DNA from: an uncultured Erythrobacter sp.
GTDB taxonomy: Bacteria > Pseudomonadota > Alphaproteobacteria > Sphingomonadales > Sphingomonadaceae
NCBI GenBank assembly: GCA_913055155.1
Contig: CAJXJR010000006.1
Location: forward strand, 1-64,000
Length of the DNA: 64,000 bases
Reading direction: 5' to 3'
Position 1 is the first letter of the stretch. The number at the start of each line of letters is the position of its first letter. Below are positions 35,462 through 44,048 of this stretch, piece by piece. The notes under the pieces are model-generated. The model saw only the letters and a list, made by a program, of their open reading frames with translations. It ran no database searches and had not been told where the DNA came from. The position numbers and the translations under genes were made by a program.

Positions 35462-35869
35462 ATGCGCACTCTCGAAGACATCCAGGAGGAATACGAATTC
35501 CTCGAAGGCGATGAACGCTATCGCCTGCTGATCGAACTGGGGCGGGAGCTGGACGAGATGCCCGCCGCCTTGAAAACCGACGCAACGCTCGTGCGCGGCT
35601 GCTCGGCGCAGGTATGGGTCTACCCCACGGGCGAGGCGGACAAGCTGCATTTCCTGGCTGACAGCAACGCCGCGATTACCAAGGGTATCGTCGCGCTGGT
35701 GATCTCTGCCGTGCAGGACAAGCCCGCGAGCGAGGTAGCGGAGATGGACATTACCGCTGCCCTTGCCCCGTTCGACCTCAGGAACCAGCTGTCCTCCAAC
35801 CGCACGCAAGGCGTGCCCAACATGATCGCGCTGGTGCAGCAACACGCCGCGCGGATCGCGCAGGGCTGA
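35462..35869 (+). CDS. sufE: SufE family Fe-S cluster sulfur acceptor
   Basis: This 135-aa protein accepts persulfide sulfur from the cysteine desulfurase SufS for Fe-S assembly. The active cysteine is C47 in VRGCSAQVWV. Family features are EDIQEEYEFLEGDERYRLLI, GIVALVISAVQDKPASEV and LRNQLSSNRTQGVPNMI. No other suf genes are near. It lies 25 bases after the last psp-array gene and two bases before the DUF454 gene, so it may be partly read from the psp promoter. Confidence 0.92.
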   Translation: MRTLEDIQEEYEFLEGDERYRLLIELGRELDEMPAALKTDATLVRGCSAQVWVYPTGEADKLHFLADSNAAITKGIVALVISAVQDKPASEVAEMDITAALAPFDLRNQLSSNRTQGVPNMIALVQQHAARIAQG

Positions 35870-35870
35870 C

Positions 35871-36221
35871 ATGGCTCGCCCGCTATGGATGGCGGCGGGC
35901 GTGGTGCTTTTCATCCTTGGCTGGATCGGCATGGTGATGCCGATGATGCCCGGCTTCGTGTTCCTGCTGGGCGCGCTGTTCTGTTTCGCGCGCGGCAACC
36001 CCGCCTGGGAGACGCGGCTGCTCGATCATCCCACCTATGGCCCGGCCCTGCGCGACTGGCGCGCACACCGCCGCATCGCGCGAAAGAGCAAGTATGCCGC
36101 CCTTGCCTTCATGGCGCTGGCCGGGCTCCTCTCGGCGGTCTTCGTCGGCTATCCGGTGGCGATCGTGCCGATCAGCGCGATGGCGCTGGTCGCCGCATGG
36201 ATCTGGACAAGGCCCGAATAG
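35871..36221 (+). CDS. DUF454 (YbaN) family membrane protein
   Basis: This 116-aa inner-membrane protein has the DUF454 pattern: GVVLFILGWIGMVMPMMPGF in the first helices, FLLGALFCFARGNPAWETRL, LLDHPTYGPALRDWR, RIARKSKYAA, and two final helices. The function is unknown. It follows sufE with a one-base gap, so it is co-transcribed. Confidence 0.87.
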   Translation: MARPLWMAAGVVLFILGWIGMVMPMMPGFVFLLGALFCFARGNPAWETRLLDHPTYGPALRDWRAHRRIARKSKYAALAFMALAGLLSAVFVGYPVAIVPISAMALVAAWIWTRPE

Positions 36222-36297
36222 CCCCCGGTTACAAGGGTGATTGAGGCACGCCATTTCATTTGCCATGCACTGTACGGGCAAGGATGGAAGGGTGACG

Positions 36298-37536
36298 ATG
36301 CAGCAGCACGAATTGCGCCGGCAGGTGGTATCGGAAATGCACCTGCGTCGCTGGCCGATGCTTTCGGTGCCAGGCCACGTGCGGCAGTGGGTGCTGATCG
36401 TCGACCCGGAAGATCGCGATGCCGAGGCCGCGATTCTCGACGAACGCTGTCCTGCCGTCGCCTCGCTGCCGCGCCCGCCGCACCGCTACGGCTATGTCGT
36501 GCCCGGCGTGCATTTCGCCTGGGAACGGCATAGCGAAGGCAGTTCCATCGCGCTGTTCGCCGATGGCGAGACGAAGGCGCTGGACGAGGCCGTGGCCTGG
36601 GTGGAGCAACTGCCCGGCCGCGTGGTGCGCGCCACCAGCCTGCGCTTGGTGCAGGACGACGCCGCTGCCGAGGCGCTGTTGCCGGAAATGCAGTTCGACC
36701 CCAGCGAAACGATTTCCTGCCTGCTGGCCGGTAAGGCGCGCATGTGGGCGGATTTCCGCCTGAAGGACGATGGCTTTGGCCACATCGTGGTGGCCGCCAA
36801 CGGGCTCAACCTTGCCGACTTTACGCGGCTGGTGCAGCGGCTGCAGGACCTTGGCAACTATCGCAACAAGGCGCTGCTGGGCCTGCCGGTGGCGCAGGAG
36901 GCCTGGCCCAAGCTGGACGAGGCGGAACAGCGCCTGACCGACCTGGCCAACCGCGTGGCCGGCGCGGAAGAGACAGACGACGTGCTGATGGGCGAGCTTT
37001 CCGCGCTCTCGCTCGACCTTACCGCCATCACCACGGCCATGGGCTATCGCATGAGCGCCACCAGCGCCTATGGCCAGCTGGTGCGCGAACGGCTGGAGGA
37101 ACTGCGCGTGACGCCCATCGAGGGCTATGCTTCGCTGGTCGCCTTCACCCAGCGCCGCTTCCTGCCCGCGCTGCGAACCTGCACCTCCGTGACAGAGCGC
37201 GAACGGCAGCTGTCAGAGCGCGCCGGGCGCCTGACCAGCCTGCTGCGCGCGCGGATCGAGACGCGGATCGAGAACCAGAACGCCAAACTGCTGCGCTCGA
37301 TGGATCGCAGCAGCCGCATGCAGTTACGGCTGCAACAGCTGGTGGAAGGCCTGTCTGTGGTAGCCCTGAGCTATTACCTGATCGGCCTGTTGGGCTACGC
37401 GCTGAAAGGCAGCGCGCACGTGTGGCCGGGGCTGGATGCGGAACTGGTGCTGGGGCTGCTGGTGGTGCCGGTGGTGGCGCTGGTCTGGCTGGGCGTACAC
37501 ACGGCCAAGAAGAAACTGCTGGGCCCGTCGAACTGA
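36298..37536 (+). CDS. DUF3422 family membrane protein
   Basis: This 412-aa protein has an N-terminal cytoplasmic alpha/beta region (ELRRQVVSEMHLRRWPML, YVVPGVHFAWERHSEGSSIA), helical bundles, and two C-terminal membrane helices (GLSVVALSYYLIGLLGYALK and LVLGLLVVPVVALVWLGV). It matches DUF3422, of unknown function. Helix FRLKDDGFGHIVVAANGLN and RMSATSAYGQLVRERLEELR are typical. The start is set at ATG 36298 after GGAAGGG; upstream codons to 36241 lack family similarity. Confidence 0.83.
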   Translation: MQQHELRRQVVSEMHLRRWPMLSVPGHVRQWVLIVDPEDRDAEAAILDERCPAVASLPRPPHRYGYVVPGVHFAWERHSEGSSIALFADGETKALDEAVAWVEQLPGRVVRATSLRLVQDDAAAEALLPEMQFDPSETISCLLAGKARMWADFRLKDDGFGHIVVAANGLNLADFTRLVQRLQDLGNYRNKALLGLPVAQEAWPKLDEAEQRLTDLANRVAGAEETDDVLMGELSALSLDLTAITTAMGYRMSATSAYGQLVRERLEELRVTPIEGYASLVAFTQRRFLPALRTCTSVTERERQLSERAGRLTSLLRARIETRIENQNAKLLRSMDRSSRMQLRLQQLVEGLSVVALSYYLIGLLGYALKGSAHVWPGLDAELVLGLLVVPVVALVWLGVHTAKKKLLGPSN

Positions 37537-37545
37537 CGGATCGGG

Positions 37546-38064
37546 TCAGGCTCCGGCGCTGTCGCGCACCTTGGCAATGCCCGCTTCGCGCTGGCGCCGC
37601 AGTTCCGCTTTCAGCTTTGCCGGATCGCGCGCCCAGACGAAGCCGAAACTGACTCCGCCTTCCTTGCCGATGGTGGCATGGTGCAGCTTGTGCGCCTGCA
37701 CCAGCCGCTTGGCATAGCCGCGCTTGGGCACCCATTTGAAATACCGCTGGTGAACAAGGCCATCGTGCACCAGCGTGTAGATGATGCCGTAGCCAAGGAT
37801 GCCAAGACCGATCCACGTGCCCGGCCACCATGCGTTCTCGCCCATCACCAGCGGGCTGCCGATGGCAAACATCGAAATGCTCATCGCCGCACCAACCACG
37901 GCGTAGAGGTCGTTCTTCTCAAGCGTGTTGTCGTGCGGTTCGTGATGGTCGCGGTGCCAGCCCCAGCCCCATCCGTGCATGATGTACTTGTGACTGGCCC
38001 ACGCCACCCATTCCATCGCGGCGATGGTGGCGATCACGATCAGGATGGGGGCAACAATATCCAT
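37546..38064 (-). CDS. crtZ: Beta-carotene hydroxylase (CrtZ type)
   Basis: This 172-aa membrane-bound diiron hydroxylase of the fatty-acid hydroxylase superfamily introduces 3-hydroxyl groups on beta-ionone rings to give zeaxanthin-type carotenoids. The histidine boxes are visible: HKYIMHG, WHRDHHEPH, HDGLVHQRY and HKLHHA. Four membrane segments surround them. Length equals typical CrtZ. Start MDIVAP; the longer open frame belongs to the overlap with the neighbouring thioesterase. No other crt gene is nearby, as is common for crtZ in sphingomonads. Confidence 0.93.
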   Translation of the reverse strand: MDIVAPILIVIATIAAMEWVAWASHKYIMHGWGWGWHRDHHEPHDNTLEKNDLYAVVGAAMSISMFAIGSPLVMGENAWWPGTWIGLGILGYGIIYTLVHDGLVHQRYFKWVPKRGYAKRLVQAHKLHHATIGKEGGVSFGFVWARDPAKLKAELRRQREAGIAKVRDSAGA

Positions 38065-38105
38065 GAACTCGATATAGGCGCTTCGCCGCGCTGCCGCAAA
38101 GGCGC

Positions 38106-38531
38106 TTATTCCGGAATGTGCGGCGTCTGCTTCCTGGGCAGGCCGAAACAGCGTTCGGCCACTTCGCGGTCGATGCGTGCCGGGCGCAGGGTTTCGCTGT
38201 CGATGCAGCACCACATGCTCTGCACTTCGGCCAGCACCTCTTCCCCGCGGCGAATCACCGTGTTGTAGAAACTGCGCGCGCCGGCGATCTTTTCCAGCAC
38301 GGTCTCGGCAATCACCTCGTCATCCAGGAAGGCCGGGCGGCGATAGGTGATCTCGTGCTTCAGCGCGACCCAGGCCTTGCTCGCCACTTCCTCTGCCGGG
38401 GCGAGTTTCTGCCAGTGTTGCAGCACCACGTCCTGCACCCAGTTGAGGTAGCGCGAATTGTTCACGTGGCCCATGAAATCGATATCGTCGGGCAGGATGC
38501 GAATGGGAATCGAAAACGGTTTAGCTGACAT
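38106..38531 (-). CDS. Acyl-CoA thioesterase (4HBT hotdog family)
   Basis: This 141-aa hotdog-fold protein has the 4-hydroxybenzoyl-CoA-thioesterase active-site pattern DIDFMGHVNNSRYLNWVQDV, with D near residue 16. It also has VALKHEITYRRPAFLDDEV and SFYNTVIRRGEEVLAEVQS. The substrate is unknown, probably a medium or long acyl-CoA. It lies 41 bases upstream of crtZ on the same strand and is divergent from leuC across a promoter region with a long inverted repeat. Confidence 0.88.
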   Translation of the reverse strand: MSAKPFSIPIRILPDDIDFMGHVNNSRYLNWVQDVVLQHWQKLAPAEEVASKAWVALKHEITYRRPAFLDDEVIAETVLEKIAGARSFYNTVIRRGEEVLAEVQSMWCCIDSETLRPARIDREVAERCFGLPRKQTPHIPE

Positions 38532-38539
38532 ATGTGTAA

Positions 38540-38622
38540 ATTAGCGTGCCTTGCCCCGGTTTCCAAGACACCATCGCAGGCTTTTTGCGTATCGCTTGGC
38601 GTATCTGCTCTCGCACGCTAAT
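38540..38622. promoter_or_regulatory. Inverted repeat spanning the thioesterase/leuC divergent promoter region
   Basis: ATTAGCGTGC at 38540-38549 and its exact complement GCACGCTAAT at 38613-38622 flank 63 bases between the thioesterase start (38531) and the leuC ATG (38632). Ten perfect base pairs are unlikely by chance over this distance. It could be a pair of operator half-sites for DNA looping or a long-range hairpin in the leuC leader. No leader peptide with leucine codons was seen. Confidence 0.4.
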
Positions 38623-38631
38623 GGGCGCGCC

Positions 38632-40074
38632 ATGTCCAGCAAGCCACGCACCCTTTACGAGAAGATTTTCGACGCCCACGTGATCGAACGGCGCGACGAC
38701 GGCACCTGCCTGGTGTTTATCGACCGCCACCTCGTGCACGAAGTCACCAGCCCGCAGGCGTTCGAAGCGCTGCGCATGAAGGGTCGCAAGGTTCGCCATC
38801 CCGAACTGACGCTGGCCGTGCCCGATCACAACCTGCCCACCACAGCGCGCGTGGATGAAGACGGCAACCGCATTCCCATCGCCGACAAGGAAAGCCGCGA
38901 CCAGCTGGCCGCGCTGGAGCGCAACGCTCCCGAATTCGGCGTGCGCTATTTCGATGCGACCGCCAGCCAGCAAGGCATCGTCCACGTGGTCGGCCCGGAA
39001 CAGGGCTTCTCGCTGCCCGGCACCACCATCGTCTGCGGCGACAGCCACACCGCTTGCCACGGTGGCCTTGGCGCATGGGCCTTTGGCATCGGCACCAGCG
39101 AGGTAGAGCATGTGCTGGCCACGCAGACGCTGCTGCTGCGCCCGTCGAAAACGATGGAAGTCCGCGTCGAGGGCGACCTTGCACCGGGCGTGACGCCCAA
39201 GGACCTGATCATGCACATCATCGGCGTGATCGGCACGGCCGGCGGCACCGGGCACGTGATTGAATACCGCGGCAAGGTGTTCGAGGAGATGAGCATCGAA
39301 GGCCGCCTGACGGTGTGCAACATGAGCATCGAGGGCGGCGCGCGCGGCGGCCTGATCGCGCCTGACCAGAAGACCTTCGACTACATCAAGGGCCGCCCCT
39401 TCGCGCCGAAGGACGGCGAGTGGGATGCAGCCGTCGCCTACTGGAAAACGCTTTACAGCGATCCCGATGCCGTATTCGACCAGAGCGTGGTGATCGACGC
39501 TGCCGAGGTCGAGCCCTCCGTCACCTGGGGCACCAGCCCGGAAGACGTGGTGCCCATTGGCGGCGTAGTGCCCGATCCGGCAAGCTTTGCCGATCCGTCG
39601 AAGCAGGAAGCCGCCCGTGCCAGCCTGGAATACATGGATCTCGCCCCCGGCACCCCGATGACGGAAGTGGAAGTGCAGAACGTGTTCATTGGCAGCTGCA
39701 CCAACAGCCGTATCGAAGACCTGCGCGCCGCCGCCGAGGTGCTGCGCGGACGCAAGAAGCACGCCAACATCAAATGGGGCATCGTGGTGCCCGGCTCCGG
39801 CCTGGTGAAATTGCAGGCCGAGGCAGAAGGGCTGGACAAGGTGTTCATCGACGCCGGGCTGGAGTGGCGCGAGCCGGGTTGTTCGGCCTGCCTCGGCATG
39901 AACCCCGACAAGGTGCCCGCTGGCGAACGCAGCGCATCGACCAGCAACCGCAACTTCGTCGGTCGCCAGGGTCCCGGCGCACGCACGCACCTGGTCTCCC
40001 CCGCCATGGCCGCCGCTGCCGCCGTCACCGGGCGGCTGACCGACGTGCGCGAACTGACGCGTGAGCCTGCGTAA
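38632..40074 (+). CDS. leuC: 3-isopropylmalate dehydratase large subunit
   Basis: This 480-aa aconitase-family protein, with LeuD, isomerises 2- to 3-isopropylmalate in leucine synthesis. The [4Fe-4S] ligands are C356 ([13 protein letters not shown]) and C417/C420 ([11 protein letters not shown]). Other signatures are [12 protein letters not shown] at the start, [18 protein letters not shown] and [16 protein letters not shown]. Start at ATG 38632. Two short genes lie between it and leuD, in one tightly packed transcript. Confidence 0.97.
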   Translation: MSSKPRTLYEKIFDAHVIERRDDGTCLVFIDRHLVHEVTSPQAFEALRMKGRKVRHPELTLAVPDHNLPTTARVDEDGNRIPIADKESRDQLAALERNAPEFGVRYFDATASQQGIVHVVGPEQGFSLPGTTIVCGDSHTACHGGLGAWAFGIGTSEVEHVLATQTLLLRPSKTMEVRVEGDLAPGVTPKDLIMHIIGVIGTAGGTGHVIEYRGKVFEEMSIEGRLTVCNMSIEGGARGGLIAPDQKTFDYIKGRPFAPKDGEWDAAVAYWKTLYSDPDAVFDQSVVIDAAEVEPSVTWGTSPEDVVPIGGVVPDPASFADPSKQEAARASLEYMDLAPGTPMTEVEVQNVFIGSCTNSRIEDLRAAAEVLRGRKKHANIKWGIVVPGSGLVKLQAEAEGLDKVFIDAGLEWREPGCSACLGMNPDKVPAGERSASTSNRNFVGRQGPGARTHLVSPAMAAAAAVTGRLTDVRELTREPA

Positions 40075-40555
40075 GCAGTCCTTCGCGCCGGCCGTCCGCC
40101 CCGATACGCGCCTGCTGATCCTCGGCAGCCTGCCGGGCGAAAGCTCGCTGGCGGCGGGGCAATACTACGCCCACCCGCGCAACCTGTTCTGGCGGTTGAT
40201 GGAAGGCGTGATCGATGCCGAGCTGGTATCGCGCGAATACCCGGACCGGCTGGCAACGCTGCTGGCGCACAAGGTGGGCCTGTGGGATTCGGTCCAGTCG
40301 GCTACGCGCAAGGGCAGTCTCGATGCCGACATGCGCGATATCGAGGCGACCGACCTGGCCGCGCTGGCTGCCCGGCTGCCCGATCTGGTCGCGGTCGCCT
40401 TCAACGGCCGCGCATCGGAGAAGGCGGGCCGCCCGCAACTGGCCGATTCCGCGCTGACGCTGGTTGCCCTGCCCTCCTCCAGCCCCGCCCATGCGTCCAT
40501 GGGTTTTGCCGAGAAAGCACGGCAGTGGGCAAAATTGCGCGAATTCTTGCGCTGA
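40061..40555 (+). CDS. DNA-deoxyinosine glycosylase-like protein (uracil-DNA glycosylase superfamily)
   Basis: This 164-aa protein starts at a GTG overlapping the leuC end by 14 bases. The motif [20 protein letters not shown] followed by RNLFW is typical of hypoxanthine/deoxyinosine-DNA glycosylases (UDG family 6) and related Mug-like proteins. Motif 2 is [11 protein letters not shown], matching the SSSPA(N/H) loop. It would excise deaminated bases. Placement inside the leuCD transcript is unusual and implies expression with leucine synthesis. Confidence 0.82.
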   Translation: MSLRKQSFAPAVRPDTRLLILGSLPGESSLAAGQYYAHPRNLFWRLMEGVIDAELVSREYPDRLATLLAHKVGLWDSVQSATRKGSLDADMRDIEATDLAALAARLPDLVAVAFNGRASEKAGRPQLADSALTLVALPSSSPAHASMGFAEKARQWAKLREFLR

Positions 40556-40594
40556 ACCTTGCAACCCTTGCCGCCCGGGAGCATTTGAACCGAC

Positions 40595-40756
40595 ATGACC
40601 GACAAGATCCCCAAGAAAGCCGCCATCGCCGCCGGTGCCATCGGTTCCGCCGCGATTGCCGCCGCGCTGCTCTATGCCAATCGCCGCAAGAAAATGGCTG
40701 ACGAACCGCAGCAGCTGCCGCCCATTCCCAGTGGCGAAAAGCCGGAAACCGACTGA
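40595..40756 (+). CDS. Small single-span membrane protein between the glycosylase gene and leuD
   Basis: This 53-aa protein begins [21 protein letters not shown] single hydrophobic helix (about 9-29) is followed by [20 protein letters not shown], giving a positive-inside topology with the tail in the cytoplasm. GGGAG lies at about the right distance upstream, and the stop shares one base with the leuD start (TGATG), so translation of leuD may depend on it. No family is recognised. Confidence 0.7.
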   Translation: MTDKIPKKAAIAAGAIGSAAIAAALLYANRRKKMADEPQQLPPIPSGEKPETD

Positions 40757-41361
40757 TGGCAAAGGTCTCTACGGTTGAAGGCCGCGCGATCCCCTATGGC
40801 CGCAAGAACATCGATACCGACCTCATCATCCCGGCGCACTGGCTGAAGACGGTCAGCCGCGAAGGACTGGGCCAGGGCGCGTTCGAGGCCGTGCGGGCGG
40901 ACAATCCGGACAACGTGTTCGACCAGCCGCAGTTTGCTGGCGCCCCGATCCTGGTGGCGGGCGACAATTTCGGCTGCGGCTCCAGCCGCGAACATGCCGC
41001 CTGGGCGCTGCTCGACATGGGTATCCGCGCGGTGGTCGCGCCGAGTTTCTCTGACATTTTCGCCGGCAACGCCTTCAAGAACGGCATCCTCACCGTGGCC
41101 CTGCCGCAGGAGGCCGTTGATCGCCTGCTGGAAGTGGCGCAGACCGATCCGATCACCATCGACCTGGAAGCGCAGAGCGTGACCACGCCGTTCCAGGATC
41201 GCTTTACCTTTGAAATCGATCCCTTCCGCAAGCATTGCCTTGTCGAAGGCCTCGACGAAGTGGGCCTTACCCTCACCCGCGAGGACGCGATTTCCCGTTA
41301 CGAAAACCGTCTGGCCGCAGACAAGCCCTGGCTGGCGCGCGGAACGGGTGTTGCGGCCTGA
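40756..41361 (+). CDS. leuD: 3-isopropylmalate dehydratase small subunit
   Basis: This 201-aa swivelling-domain subunit of isopropylmalate isomerase has [35 protein letters not shown] and the [15 protein letters not shown] segment, all conserved. It forms the active site with LeuC. It is translationally coupled to the preceding 53-aa membrane-protein gene. Confidence 0.96.
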   Translation: MAKVSTVEGRAIPYGRKNIDTDLIIPAHWLKTVSREGLGQGAFEAVRADNPDNVFDQPQFAGAPILVAGDNFGCGSSREHAAWALLDMGIRAVVAPSFSDIFAGNAFKNGILTVALPQEAVDRLLEVAQTDPITIDLEAQSVTTPFQDRFTFEIDPFRKHCLVEGLDEVGLTLTREDAISRYENRLAADKPWLARGTGVAA

Positions 41362-41435
41362 TCTGCTTTTCCGGGCACCCCGCACTTGGCGAAGGATTGC
41401 ATTGTTTTGCGCCGAGGCTATCGAAATTGAAAAAC

Positions 41436-41464
41436 AACCCTTCGACAAGCTCAGGGTGAGCGGT
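41436..41464. repeat. Dispersed-type intergenic repeat (CCCTTCGACAAGCTCAGGGT core)
   Basis: The CCCTTCGACAAGCTCAGGGT core with following GAGCGG, between leuD and the DUF1476 gene, is a short sequence I recognise as a common interspersed repeat in many GC-rich proteobacterial genomes. Its ends CCCT/AGGG pair weakly. Copy number here cannot be seen from one window. Confidence 0.55.
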
Positions 41465-41497
41465 ATCTTGGGGTAAACCGAATCCGAAAGGTAAGTG

Positions 41498-41821
41498 ATG
41501 ACCGATTTCAAGGACCGCGAACGCGCCGAAGAAGCAAAGTTCGCGATGGATGAAGAGACCGCCTTCAAGATCGCGGCCCGCCGCAACCGCCTGGTTGGCG
41601 AATGGGCAGCCGAGCTGATGAAGCTGACGCCCGAGGAAACCGACGCCTACAAGAAGGCCGTGGTGCAGGCCGATTTCGAGGAAGCGGGCGACGAGGACGT
41701 GATCCGCAAGGTGCTGGGCGACCTGGTGCAGGCCGGCTGTGATGTCGACGAAGCCAAGGTGCGCGCCATACTGGAAGAAAAGGCCGTCGAGGCCAAGCGC
41801 CAGTTCATGAGCGAGTCCTGA
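41498..41821 (+). CDS. DUF1476 protein, F1-ATPase zeta-subunit (inhibitor) family
   Basis: This 107-aa protein is full length for DUF1476: FKDRERAEEAKFAMDEETAF, RRNRLVGEWAAELMKLTPEE, FEEAGDEDVIRKVLGDLV and the C-terminal helix. In Paracoccus denitrificans the DUF1476 protein is the zeta subunit, whose N-terminal helix blocks ATP hydrolysis by F1-ATPase. In some sphingomonads the inhibitory activity is reported to be weak, so function here is inferred. It precedes bolA and grxD closely. Confidence 0.88.
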   Translation: MTDFKDRERAEEAKFAMDEETAFKIAARRNRLVGEWAAELMKLTPEETDAYKKAVVQADFEEAGDEDVIRKVLGDLVQAGCDVDEAKVRAILEEKAVEAKRQFMSES

Positions 41822-41843
41822 GGGCTGTACAGGGGTTAGACAA

Positions 41844-42077
41844 ATGCCGATGCCCGCCGCTGAAATCGAAGCCCTCATCAAGGCCGCCATCCCCGATGCG
41901 ACCGTCGAGATGCAGGCGCTGGCCGACGATAACGACCACTGGCTGGCGCGGGTGACCTCGAAGGAATTCGAGGGCAAGAACCGCGTGCAGCAGCACAAAC
42001 TGGTGTTCGCCGCGCTGGGTGAACGCATGGGCGGCGAACTTCACGCCTTGCAACTCCACACCAGCGTTCCCAACTGA
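41844..42077 (+). CDS. BolA family protein
   Basis: This 77-aa protein with the class II KH-like BolA fold has IEALIKAAIPDATVEMQALA, DDNDHWLARVTSKEFEGKN, then RVQQHKLVFAALGERMGGEL. BolA proteins pair with monothiol glutaredoxins in Fe-S/iron handling, and the next gene is such a glutaredoxin. The histidine and the RVQQHKLV segment expected for cluster binding are present. The protein belongs to the short BolA2/YrbA-like group rather than E. coli BolA (105 aa). Confidence 0.93.
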   Translation: MPMPAAEIEALIKAAIPDATVEMQALADDNDHWLARVTSKEFEGKNRVQQHKLVFAALGERMGGELHALQLHTSVPN

Positions 42078-42106
42078 CGCCTAGCAATTAATTTCCGGTG
42101 GGACAC

Positions 42107-42436
42107 ATGAGCGATACCAACGAACGCATTTCCAAGATTGTCGGCGACAACGACGTAGTCCTTTTCATGAAGGGCACGCCGCTCTTCCCGCAGTGCGGTT
42201 TCTCCAACCGTGCGGTGGCCATCCTCGACCATTGCAATGTCGCTTTCGAAAGCGTCGACGTTCTGCAGGACATGGAAATCCGCCAGGGCATCAAGAGCTA
42301 TTCCGACTGGCCCACCATCCCCCAGCTCTACGTTAAGGGCGAATTCGTGGGCGGCAGCGACATCATGATGGAAATGTTCGAAGCCGGTGAGCTGCAGCAG
42401 CTTATGGATGAAAAGCAGGTCGCCAAGGCGAGCTGA
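42107..42436 (+). CDS. grxD: Monothiol glutaredoxin (Grx4 family)
   Basis: This 109-aa protein carries the monothiol active site CGFS with C30 (PLFPQCGFSNRAV). Other Grx4 features are DNDVVLFMKGTP, WPTIPQLYVKGEFVGGSDIM, with the TIP cis-proline and GG-D glutathione contacts. It binds a [2Fe-2S] cluster with glutathione and hands it on, usually with BolA, whose gene precedes it. The ATG at 42107 is preferred to a GTG three codons upstream. A terminator follows. Confidence 0.96.
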   Translation: MSDTNERISKIVGDNDVVLFMKGTPLFPQCGFSNRAVAILDHCNVAFESVDVLQDMEIRQGIKSYSDWPTIPQLYVKGEFVGGSDIMMEMFEAGELQQLMDEKQVAKAS

Positions 42437-42470
42437 TCCCTTCCCGCCCCCATTTCCGAAACACTCCAAC

Positions 42471-42495
42471 GGACCGCCATGGGCGGTCCGTTTTC
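42471..42495 (+). terminator. Rho-independent terminator of the bolA-grxD transcript
   Basis: A perfect 8-bp stem GGACCGCC (42471-42478)/GGCGGTCC (42482-42489) with a three-base loop is followed by GTTTTC, 35 bases after the grxD stop. Confidence 0.88.
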
Positions 42496-42543
42496 GTTCA
42501 GCTAGCCATGGCTAGAGGCGTAGGACCGCCTGCTGGAGTACCG

Positions 42544-43425
42544 ATGATCCGACCTTTCTTGACCGCCTGCCTTTTGCTTGCCGCGCCCACGGCGGTGCTG
42601 GCGCAGGATGACCAGTCCGACACGATGGCCGAGCGCATCGAAGGCGCACATTCGGCGCAGGAAACCGCCCGCGTGATGGGTGAAGTGCTTGCCGCCAATG
42701 CCATGGCGCAGCGCCAGTATGCCGGCATGGTGCCAGGCGCGCTGGCCGGCGTGTTTCGCGGTGCGGTGTCGATGCCGGGAGACGAGCCGGGCCTTTGGCT
42801 CACCACCATCGTCGGCCAGCCCGGCGGCACGGACGATGCCCCGCTGGTGGCGCTGGCAGACTACGAGATAGCCGATGGCGCGATCCGGGCCGAGACGATC
42901 TATCCCTCCAGCCGCAGAGAACCGCTGGAAGGCGACCTGCTGGCGATGGCGCGCGCGCAGATCGTCGCCCCGCGCGCGGTAATCGCGTCTCCCACCGCCA
43001 GCTTCTGCCTCGATGGGGAGGAGATGTCCGAAGGCGACGACACCTCCGTCACCTTTCTTACCGTGGCCCTGCCCCCCAGCGAGAATGCGGCCTTCGACAC
43101 CTACGTGCTGAACGGCCCGTTCGAAGGCGCCTCCATCCCGCTGGGCAAGCACTACCGCGTGCATTTCGACGAATTCGGCCAGGTCGGGCAGCCCGAAATG
43201 GTGACGAACACCTGTGAAGTGGTGACCTGGGACCAGGACGATCCCGACCTCGCCTCGCGCATCTATGTTACCGAGCACGATGGCGGAGACTGGCCCAACG
43301 CGGTGCAGGCCTTCATCTCCGCGCAATTGCCGCTGAACATGGGCGTGGTGACCGGCGACATTCTCTGGCCCATGGCAGGCGGCATGATCGCCGCGCCCGT
43401 GCCCGCTTCCGAGGCAGGGCTCTAG
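42544..43425 (+). CDS. Secreted protein of unknown function
   Basis: This 293-aa protein has a clear signal peptide (MIRPFLTACLLLAAPTAVLA, cleavage before QDD). The ATG at 42544 is preceded by GGAG, whereas the longer open frame would bury the signal. The mature part has a helix (AERIEGAHSAQETARVMGEV) and beta-rich segments with two cysteines (FCLDGEEM, NTCEVVTW) that could form a disulfide. No lipobox, membrane helix or catalytic motif is seen. It is followed closely by the SRAP gene. Confidence 0.75.
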   Translation: MIRPFLTACLLLAAPTAVLAQDDQSDTMAERIEGAHSAQETARVMGEVLAANAMAQRQYAGMVPGALAGVFRGAVSMPGDEPGLWLTTIVGQPGGTDDAPLVALADYEIADGAIRAETIYPSSRREPLEGDLLAMARAQIVAPRAVIASPTASFCLDGEEMSEGDDTSVTFLTVALPPSENAAFDTYVLNGPFEGASIPLGKHYRVHFDEFGQVGQPEMVTNTCEVVTWDQDDPDLASRIYVTEHDGGDWPNAVQAFISAQLPLNMGVVTGDILWPMAGGMIAAPVPASEAGL

Positions 43426-43430
43426 CGACA

Positions 43431-44048
43431 ATGTGCAACCTCTATCGCATGTCGAAATCGCAGGACGAGGTGGCGCATTTCTTCGATACCGTGGCGCGCG
43501 ACCTGGCGACGGCACCCGGCGGCAATGCGCCCGAACTGGTCTATCCCGGCTATCCCGGCATGGTCCTGGCCGAAGGGCGACTGACGCAGATGACCTGGGG
43601 CTTTCCGCTCGCTCGCAAGGGCGCGAAGGGCCAGCCGCTGAAACCCAAGCCGGTCAACAACGCGCGGACGGACAAGCTATCCAGCCCGTTCTGGTCCGCC
43701 AGTTTCCGCAAGCGGCGCTGCCTGATCCCGGTCTCCGACTTTGCCGAGGCCGAAGGGCCTAAAGGCGGCAAGACCCGCACCTGGTTTGCCCTTCCCGATA
43801 GCGAGCTGATGGCGATCGCCGGGTTCTGGCGTGACAGTGCCGAGTTCGGCGAGGCCTATACGATGGTGATGACCGATGCGAACGCGCAGATGGTGCCGGT
43901 GCACGACCGGATGCCGGTGATCCTTGCACCGGGCGACTGGGAGCAATGGATGCACGGCTCTCCCGACGAAGCGATCCGGCTGTGTCGCCCCTACGGCGGT
44001 GACATGCAGCTGACGCGCACGGACGAACCCTGGGCAGGCCGGCGCTAG
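43431..44048 (+). CDS. SOS response-associated peptidase (SRAP/YedK-HMCES family)
   Basis: This 205-aa protein begins MCNLYRM; Cys2 becomes the N-terminal residue that crosslinks to abasic sites in single-stranded DNA. Conserved parts are NARTDKLSSPFWSASFRKRR, CLIPVSDFAEAEG (with the catalytic glutamate) and VHDRMPVILAPGDWEQWM with the active-site histidine. It protects abasic sites during replication. It is six bases after the secreted-protein gene. A LexA box was not recognised. Confidence 0.93.
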   Translation: MCNLYRMSKSQDEVAHFFDTVARDLATAPGGNAPELVYPGYPGMVLAEGRLTQMTWGFPLARKGAKGQPLKPKPVNNARTDKLSSPFWSASFRKRRCLIPVSDFAEAEGPKGGKTRTWFALPDSELMAIAGFWRDSAEFGEAYTMVMTDANAQMVPVHDRMPVILAPGDWEQWMHGSPDEAIRLCRPYGGDMQLTRTDEPWAGRR

